Shown in pieces: positions 1 to 9,000 of a stretch of DNA of 11,959 nucleotides. Where the stretch lies: positions 1-11,959 of the forward strand of contig RFXC01000132.1 of NCBI GenBank assembly GCA_009921765.1. Direction: 5' to 3'. The notes beneath the pieces are model-generated. The model did no database searches. It was not told where the DNA came from and was given only the letters and a program-made list of their open reading frames with translations. This DNA is from Betaproteobacteria bacterium. Lineage in GTDB: Bacteria; Pseudomonadota; Gammaproteobacteria; Burkholderiales; Burkholderiaceae. Numbering within the stretch: the first letter of the stretch is position 1; each line of letters starts with the position of its first letter. Both the position numbers and the translations under genes were made by a program.

Positions 1-3000
1 CCACCACCGTGATCGAGAAGCTCCGCGATGTCGAGGTGAAGATAGGCAAGTCCTATCAGAGCATGGAAGTCACCCTGACCCAGGCCGGTTACTACAACCC
101 CAGCGAGCCCAATCCGGAGCGCAAATTCCGCGAGTATTTTGTCGAGGGGGTCGATTACCGCAACAGCCAGATCGACTGGAGCGACGCCGGCTCGGAGGCC
201 TTGCCGAACCGGCAGGCTACTGCGCCCGGGCTCACCTATCTCGACACAGGTTATCGAACATTCAACCAGCTGAACGATGCGCAGCGGCAGGCGGTGCTGA
301 ACCATCTCGGCTACATGCCGCTTTACGATCTGTCCTACGCCAGCGGCAGCATTGGTGGCGGCGATGCGTCGGTACCGGGTCAAGTCTATGAGCACACGAG
401 CCTGAACACCGCAACGGGGGCGCTCACCACCAGCGTGAAGCGCACGCCCACGTGGGCGGCTGCGCCGCTCACCATCTACCACGTTGATGTGGCCGGCTGG
501 CGGGACAAATATGTCCGGATGCCGATGGGTGCGCAGGAATCCATCTATCGGCTGGTGAGCCAGGGCGAAGCGCGCTATCTCACCGGGGACACCACCCTGA
601 ACGGGTTGAGCGATGGCAACTGGCAAAACGCGGTCAATGCCGGGGTGATCTATTCCCTGCCAAACGGCTCTGGGCCGGTGACCACGTTTGCGTTGGGCAC
701 CGCCTACAACGGCCGCACCTACGCGAATGATCAGATCGACTGGGCAGCGTATGGCGCGGTGGCGCCTGCGGCCGGAGCGCTCTTCGACACCTTGAGCGAA
801 AACCAGCGGCTGGCCGTGATCGGCCACCTGGGGTATGTGCGGCAAAGCGATCCGGTCATTGGTGAGTTCGTGGCCGAATACACCGACCGGGCGCAGGTCA
901 AATACAGTCAGGTCACTTCGGTGTATGACCAAGCCGCCACGGGCTGGCCGACTAAAACGGTGGTGTTTCTTCCGGGGACACCCTTCGAGCTGTCCCTGGT
1001 CGTTCCGGAGTTCAATGATCCCCATGATGCGGTGGAGGATGGCCCGGCACGGTGGGCAGCGAGCTACGTGGCGTCCAGCGGCCAGCGGCTCTACCGGGTG
1101 GCAGGTCGACCCGAGCTCACGCTCGGTGGTGTGACCTATACCGACACCGAGGCGCGCTCTCCGGATTGGTTCTGGCAGTCGGGCCCTGGTTTTGTCACCG
1201 CCGATACGGCGCCGGCCAGCACCACGTATCAGTTGGGTCGCGCGACCAACCTGTTGCGCGCGTATCCGAACTGGGTCACCGCGCTCGACTCCGACACGGC
1301 CACCTTCACCCAGGTGGGTACTCCCGTTGTGCGGCCCGATCAGGTGGCGCTCACCTTCAAGCATTGGACCGATCCGACATATTTTGTCGACATGTGGGTG
1401 GACAACGACGACGGCTCCCAGTGGGGTTCCGAGAACTGGGATGATGAAGACGAGGTGCCCCGCTTCAGTTATGAAATCTTCAACAAGTACTCGAACCCTC
1501 AGCAATCTGCCAATGCCGGGTATGTGGACGGCGTCCTGCGGCTCGTAGCCAGTGGGCACGATGCGAAGTACCTCAATAACAATACAGGCAAATGGACTGC
1601 CGGCACCCTGGCTGCGCTGACCGGGACCACCGGCCTTGTTGACCCGCTCACCCAGGCTCCATACCCGGCTTTTGCTGAACGGATTAAGGCGACCGTCCGT
1701 TACGCGAAAGATGGAGACACGCCCACCGGCAGCGGTGACGGTATCTATATCTCCGTGACCGGGCAGAACAGGCTCAACGGCGAGATCAAGGAAGACTTCA
1801 ACGACTACACCTACCAGTGGACGTCCAAGACCAAGAAAGTCTATGACCAGCGCTTGCAACTCAGCTATCAGCTGACCTGGCGCGATCAGGACGTGATGGG
1901 CAGCCGCGAGGTCTGGGCGCCCGTCACCCGGGAGATCCTCCTTCCGGTGTTTGAGGATCAGACGGTCTGGGAACGTCAGGCAGTGTTGGGCACCGAGGTG
2001 CTGACCCGCACCCGGGTGGGCGAGCGGGCGGAAACGCTCGCTGCGGCTGGCTACGACACGGTGGCCGTTGCCGCGCGCGATATCGTCATCGAGACAGGCG
2101 GTCCTGCCCGGCTTGGTGGCGTGCTCAATGCCACCCGAGATCTCCGGGTGTACACCCTGGACGCGCTCACCGTGCAGGGCACCACTCTTGCCGGTGCGCA
2201 ACTCGATTCGGTCGCGCAACTGACTGCGGGTCAGACGCTCAGTCTGGAAGCGGCAGGCACCCTCACCCTCTCGGAGTCCGCGTTCGTCGATGGCCGAACC
2301 ATCGACCTCGAGTCAGGCGGCCGAATGGCGGTCGCCGGGGTGGTCGGGAGCGTTCCCAGAGCGGCAACCAGTTCTCAGCCCGCTCACCCAGGCACGCTCA
2401 GCGTCAATATTCGGTCGGACGCGGCCCTGTCGCTCGATGCAGCGGTCTATGCGACAGACAGCATCCAGGTGCTTGCCGGGCAGCACGCGGTGGCGCGCTT
2501 TGGTGGCATCACGGCTGGAAGCAATGCGCAGTTGCGCACCACCGCGGATGGAAGCGACATCGTGCTGCGGGCCGGGCAGTCGGGTGGCCATTTGCAGTTG
2601 GATGGTTCGCTGCTCTCAGCGCGAGGGCTGGGATCCGCAATCGAGCTTTCCGCCGAGTCGGGCCGGATCACGCAGACCCGTGGTGCGCAGGGTGGCGCCA
2701 CAGCAGGCCTCCTTCAGGGCGAAGTCATCGCATCAGCGCTCGTTTCACGCAGCGCAATGGGGATTGCCCTCAATACCGAGGTCTCGCAACTGACTGCGGT
2801 GGTGGCCAAACCGGGCGCCATCGAGATCGCCAATGCGCTGCCGCTTGAAGTGGTGAGCGCCACCACCTTCGATGGTGCGATATCGATTGTTGGCCGCGGC
2901 ACGATCGTTGCCACCGATATTCGCGCTGGTGGAAGCGGCGACGCCAGCGACATTCGCCTGATCAGTACGGGCCCGGGGCCCGCCGGGTCGAGCCCGGCGC

Positions 3001-6000
3001 AGTCCAATGTGCTCGTCGGTCAGGTGACAACGCCGGATCGCGGCGACGTGCTGATTTCCGCGAAGGGCGAGATCCGCCAGATCAATGCAGGCAGCCCGGT
3101 CATCCTCGCCGATCAGCTCGAACTCAAGGCAGGCGGCGCGATCGGGCTGGCAACCCATGTGCGCGGGCTCAGCGTGCAGACGCTGGGCATCGGCAATGTC
3201 GTGATCGATCAGCGGGGCACGCGCGAGATCGATCTGCGAGACAGCACGCTCATGAACGGGTCGTTGACCCTGACGGCGGATGCAGCCGTCACCGTTTCGT
3301 CGCTCCAGTTGCTGTCGAATGATGACGATCGCAACGTACGCATCGAGACAGATGGCGATCTGGCCCTCGGTCTGCTGGTTGCCGGGGTGTACCTGGAGAC
3401 CGGGCAGCCGCTGCCAGTTCTCGCCCAGGGCGCGCCGCTGGTTGGTGTCAGTTCGGCCGGAAGGGTAACGCTGCTTGCAGGCGGGCGGATCACCGAAGCC
3501 GGTCTCGACAACTCGGTCGACCTGGTCGCCGATCACCTGGAAGCCCGTGCAGCGCTGGGGATTGAAGGGCTGGAGGTGGCGCTGAACAGCGCGGATCTGC
3601 AGTCCACGTCGGGACACATCCAGCTTTTGGATCGTGACGGCGCGCACGAGCGGGTTGCAGGCCTCATCCTTCGGCGGGCGACAACGTCGCTAACGGGGGA
3701 GAGCCGGGTCGATATCTCGGCGCAGGGCGACCTGCTGGTGGAGGCAGGCGCGCTGGTTCAGGCCGTCCATTTACGGCTTGCGAGTCGCGAGGGCGATCTG
3801 CAGGTTGCCAAGCCCTCGAATTTCCCTGTGGGCACCCAGCAGCCGCATTCCGGCGATTCGTTGAAGTACGGCCGCTCGGTCAGTTTTGTGGCGCCCGCCG
3901 GCACGGTTGACCTCTACCGGTTCTTCAATGCCGATGCGGCGATTGAATACCGGGCAGGCGTGGGGTTCCTGTTTGGGACGGATGACAGCAATCGCACCGG
4001 GCTCGTTCCCGGTAATCTCACCTCCGACTCGATCATCCTCGAAACCGGCGAGGTGCTCTCGATCAATGGCTCGATCAGCGCGCGCAAGCGCCTGGAACTG
4101 GTTTCGGCACGCGATGTCCTGCTGTCTGGCAACCTCGCGCACCGCGATGGCGGAACGGCGCGGATCGAGAAGGTCACCCTGATTGCCAAGGGCCTCCAGC
4201 CGATCCTCTCGGCGGTCAACCTGTACGGAAGCGCGGTCAATCAGTTGACACAGGTCTCGCAGCTCTCGGGCCATGTCCGGGTCGACACCATCAGCTTCCC
4301 GGTGTCCACCTTTGAGTTGCGGGCCCTCCGTGATGTCGAAGTCCGGGTGGGCTTGCGTCAGCCCGAGTTGACCGGTCGGGATCGCAACCTGACGCTCTCC
4401 GGGTTCGTCGGTGGGCTGCAAGGCTTTGGCAAGGCCGAGAACGTCAACCTGGTGGTGCACGGCACCTTGACGGTGGTGGGCGGCATCATCGGGGCGTCGA
4501 AGGACATCGACATTCGCGCGAGCGAAATCACGTCGGATGGCGCATCGGTTTTCATCGCCGATCAACTGGACGTCCGGGCGTCCAATTCGATCCAGGTCAA
4601 CACCTTGGTCGAATCGGTCACGGCTATCTCCGAGGTGAGCGGCAACATCAGCATCAACGAGGCCGACAACCTGTACGCCGAGTTGGTGGCGGCCGAATCG
4701 GGGTCGATCGATGTTGCGGCGGGCGGCTACCTCTGGGCCCGCGATGTCTACAACGTTGCCGACGGAACGTCGCTTGCCACACGCAAGAACATCACCTTGT
4801 CGGCGGCGCGCGATCTGTATGTCGACCGCGTCGAGGCGGCGGTCAGCGCGGGCGCTCAAAAGGCCTACAACTCGGTGGTGCTCGATGCCCGGGGGCTGGT
4901 CAGGGAACTGCCCGCGCTGAAGCTTGACGCCAACCAGCAACCTGTCCAAACGAACTGGAAAGCGCTGGTGAATGCGTCCACCGGCGCGCCCGTCACCAAC
5001 ACGCAATGGATCGTCAACGACGACACCAATGCCGACGCCTTTGGCTTCAATGTCCAGATCCGCCAGGACGACGCGCAATTCGCCTTCACCCAGCTGGCGA
5101 GCGCAAGCGACCGCGGCAGTGCGACGGGCGGGGGGTTCGAGCTGCGGATCACCGACAGCACGCTGGCCCCGACAGCGCCGTCCGCGCAGGTGCAGTCGTC
5201 CCTGCTGTCGACGGGTTCGACCTTGCCGCCACCGGTCGCGGGCGACGTGGTGCTGATCATTCCAGAGCTGCCAGCAGGCCGGTCATTCCCGGGGTTATCG
5301 GTGGGGGGCGACCTGAGTGTGGTCGCGCTTCCGACCGTGCCGGGGCAGACCCTCACTCTGTCGGCGGGGTCGCCTACCGCCGACGGCGATCTGGTGGTGG
5401 TCGACGGGATTGATGTCGGGTCCGGTGCCAATGGCGGTCGAGTCGTCCTCAGCGCTCAATCGGGAGGCATTGCCCTAGGTGGCGAGGTCGTTGCGCGCGA
5501 GCTCGACATCACCACGAAAGAGTCGCTCGCCATCACTTCCCGGGTCGACCAGCTGGCGATCCAGATGACCGGGCCGGGCGATGTCAGTGTGACGCAGGAT
5601 GGCAACCTCACGCTCTCAAGCCTGCAGATGGCGGGTGGCGATCTTGCGTTGACCGTCGACGGCGATCTCACGATCAATTCGATATCGGGTACCGGCGGCG
5701 AGGTCACGCTCTTCGTGACTGGAAGCGTGAATTTTGGTGCAACGGTGACCCCCGCCCAGGTCGAACTCATCACCGTGGTCGCCAGTGGCGCAGTGAGTGG
5801 CCGGATCAATGCAACGTCTCTTGCCCTGAGTACGGATGGCCCGGTCACACTGGTCAACACCGGTTCGCGGCCGCTTGCGATCGAATCGATGGAGACCGAT
5901 CGCGCGGTTTCGGTGCAGACCCAGGGCAATCTGACGCTCAGCGGTCCAATCACGCTCGCCTCGCAGCAAAGTCTGAGTCTTCGGTCGGTGGCAGGCGCGA

Positions 6001-9000
6001 TCGAGGTTCAGGCGCCGGTGTCGACCACAGGATCGCTTGGCTCGGTCACGCTTGATGCGGGCAATGGCCTGTCCGTGTCCGATGGAATTGCGCTCAGCAC
6101 GACCGCGGCAGCGATCACGCTCGATGCCGGTCTCGGACAACTGGTGATGGGAGGCTCCACCAGCATCAGCTCTGGCACCGGCAAGATCACGCTGGAGGCT
6201 GGCGGAAATATCGTCCTGGGCCGCCTGCTGAGCGATCACACTCAACTCGCCATCAGTTCTGGCGGCAGTGTGGGCAGCGCGGTCGACACCGGGCAGACGA
6301 TCGTCGCACCCCAGGCCACCGTGCAGATCGATACGGTACTGGGTGTTGGGAGCCTGAACTCACCGCTCGAAACCTCGGTCGCCGGGTTGGGCATCAACAA
6401 CACGGGAACAGGAGCGATTTATCTCGCGGACCTGGGTACCCTCGATATCCAGGCGATCAATCAGACTAACGGCAATGTCGTCATCGAAAGCCGGGGCGGC
6501 GCCTTGACCGTTTCCGGTGAAGTGACGGTTGCGCGCGGTGACCTGAACCTGCGCGGATCGGGGCTTGATTCGCGTGTTCAACTGATGGGCGATCTGCGAC
6601 TCACGGCGGGCAACGCGGCCATTGCCTCCGACAATGCCGACATCGTCTTTGGCGCCGACCTTCTGATTGCAGGTGATGGATCGATGACCCTTGATGCGCC
6701 CGAGGGATCGGTTCTGGTGGCGCCGGCGCACAGTGGCTGGATTCGGGACGCAGTGGTCAATGTATCGACAGGCGCCGCGCCCTACGACGACCGGATCGAC
6801 TGGGTCATCCGTCAGGCGAAGTTCAGCCTTGCCGTGGCCGGCGCCGATCAGGTCAGTCAGTCGCTGCAATCCCAGAGCACCACCGGCCCGAGGGCGATCA
6901 ACCTATCGCCGCTCGCGCCCGCCAGTGTCGACAGCGGCGCAACATTTGAAATCACGATCACACGGGGCGCTGTCGTCCAGCGCTTTGGCGTTCAGGTTGA
7001 ATTCGACGCAACCACCTCGCAAGCGGTGATCCAGTCCCGAATCGCGAGCCAACTGGCGGCGGCGATCAATGCCGCGCGCGATGGGTTGGGTCAGCCGATC
7101 TTCTCGGCGACAGCGGCCGCGCATGTGTTGACGATCACTTCCGGCACCGACGGCGCCGAGATTGCCTTTTCCGCTCGCGGCGCGTTGCGCTCGGTCATTG
7201 CGGCATCGGATACCAACGCCCGGCTTGAAGGCGTCACCGACGGAATGATCCTGAGGCCAGCCGATGCGCCGAGGCTGTATTCGGCATCGGGTCAGGTCGT
7301 GATTCGCGCCAAAGGCGAAATTGGTCAGCGCATCGGTACCGAGGGCGGACTGGTGAACGATGGCGTATTTACCACCCGCTTCGTCCGGCTGCCGAGCGAT
7401 GACTCGGACGGGCTGTTGGCAAGCCCGCTGGCGCTGGTGGTCGATGCCACGAGCATCACGGTTGAAAGCGCCGAGCGTGAAGATATTGCATTGATCACGC
7501 CGCGCAGCGCCTCGCTCAACGCAGGCGGTGCCAGCGGCGGGTATGTCGATCTCGTCAATCTCGACCGCAGCGCGAGTTCGAGCACGATCATCAATGGGCC
7601 GGTCGATGCGGCCGGAGAGGATGTGCTGCTGGTCAGCAATCGTCTCGAGATCGGACAGCCTGTCCGCAGTACCGGTGCCGTGCTGGGCATTCGACCATCC
7701 GACCCCGAGCTGTCGATCACGCTTGAATCTGCGGGCGCAGGTAGCGGGCTGTCCCTGAACCTGGCCGAGATCGCTCGTCTGCAAGAGGGCTTCAAGCGTA
7801 TCGAAATCGGCAGCATGGACGGTGCTCACCGGATTGCTGTCACAACCGACGTCAGCTTCCGCGATCCGCTGGTGTTGATGACTCCCCAGCCGGGCGGCGA
7901 GGTCATGGTCGATCGCTCTGCCTTGCGTGCCCCGACGATGACCATCATCGGATCGGGACACACCACTTACCTCGACAACTCCAGCCTGACGGCAACCGAG
8001 GGAGCTATGGATATATTTGATTCGGTGGTCGTACAGGGTACGAGTTCGATCACCTCACCCACCTACATCGACATCCAGCGCGCGCCGGCTGTCTCGGGAT
8101 CGGGCAGCATCAATGCCAACCCCGCCGGGACGGCACCCGATATCCTGAACCTCACCGCCGGCGGCCTCATCCGGGTCGAGGGCCCGGTGGGCAATGTTGA
8201 TCCGCTGGACAAGCTGGTCATCGTCAACGCCACCGACGTGACGTTCGAGCAATCGGTCGTGGTCGACGGTGACCTCATCATCAACGCGACCGGCAGCGTG
8301 AAGTTCGAGGGATCGGTCACGATCAACAACGGCGGCAGTCTGCGAATCATTGGTGCCAACCAAGTTGCCTTCAGTGGCGGGCAGGTGGTGCTCAACAAGA
8401 ACTCGACCACCAACGTGTCGGGAGATCTTTACCTCGAAACCAATCTTCTCACCCTGCCAGCCCTCGATAATTCGGTGATGGCGATGGGGACGGGCTCCAT
8501 CCTCACGATGCGGCCGACCGATCCGGCGCGCCAGATCCTGCTGTTCTCGCCGGCGGGCACGCCCACGGTGTCGTCGCTGGACCTGTCCACCAACCTGATG
8601 GACAAGATCTCGAGTTCGTCCTTCGACAAGATCGTAGTGGGTCACCAGACGGCAGGCCGCGCGGTCGGCACGGCCAGGATGGTCGTCGGTGCGGTTGACA
8701 CCGCAGAACAGTATTCGGTGCTCACCGATGTCGAGCTCTATGCAGGTGAAATCACCTTCACCGATTACTCAAATCCCAGCTATGTGTTCGCGGTATCCGA
8801 GACGCTTAAGATCGATGCGGTTAATACGATCGAATTCAGAAATGAGGTCGAGTCGCTGGGCGCCATGTCGATCTGGTCCGCCTCGGGGCAGGTGCGTCAG
8901 GTTGTTCCGGCGTCCAACCTTGATTTGCGCGCCACTGAGGCCATCCGGTCCGCGTCGCTGACCGTTCGTGCATCCACTGGCGTGAATCTGCCCTGGACCG

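Larger units (their letters stand above)
3..2060 (+). other. Aromatic-rich, mostly non-repetitive region of the giant protein
   Basis: Residues 1-686 differ from the rest. They are rich in Tyr, Trp, Phe, Gln, Arg and charged residues, with segments such as 'YQWTSKTKKVYDQRLQLSYQ' (about 1812-1871), and lack the G-x-V-T-L strand rhythm. The composition suggests one or more globular domains rather than stalk. The region contains two copies of a QIDW/HLGY module and an acidic patch, described separately. It is probably not the protein's N-terminus. No signal peptide is present, and the opening bases encode 'LRDVEVKIG', nearly identical to 'LRDVEVRVG' found inside the stalk at 4326-4352, so strand-repeat sequence probably lies upstream too. 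I do not recognise a named domain. It could be a ligand-binding or carbohydrate-binding head inserted in the filament, but that is inference only. Confidence 0.6.

Noticed and set aside
1386..1460. RTX-type calcium-binding repeats
   Set aside because: The acidic patch has no GGxGxDxxx nonapeptide series, and none was seen elsewhere in the window.
835..2793. Short + strand open frames in other frames (around 835-1134, 1052-1444, 1192-1548, 2290-2793)
   Set aside because: They overlap the giant frame. Their composition is Arg/Ser/Pro-rich and they show no domain. The giant frame explains all of this sequence.
3771..5078. Antisense open frame of 435 codons, with others at 2745-3647, 5616-6245, 6903-7961 and 8055-8645
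   Set aside because: They are complementary shadows of the repetitive + strand gene. Their repeat-like content simply mirrors the stalk codons.
3039..6542. Two RGD tripeptides (3039-3047 and 6534-6542), as possible integrin-binding sites
   Set aside because: About one or two are expected by chance in a Gly/Asp-rich protein of this length, and both sit in ordinary stalk strands.
8001..8040. Small AT-richer patch (gatatatttgat) as a possible promoter or insertion scar
   Set aside because: It is only a few codons long, remains in frame (Met-Asp-Ile-Phe-Asp), and has no paired promoter elements or flanking repeats.
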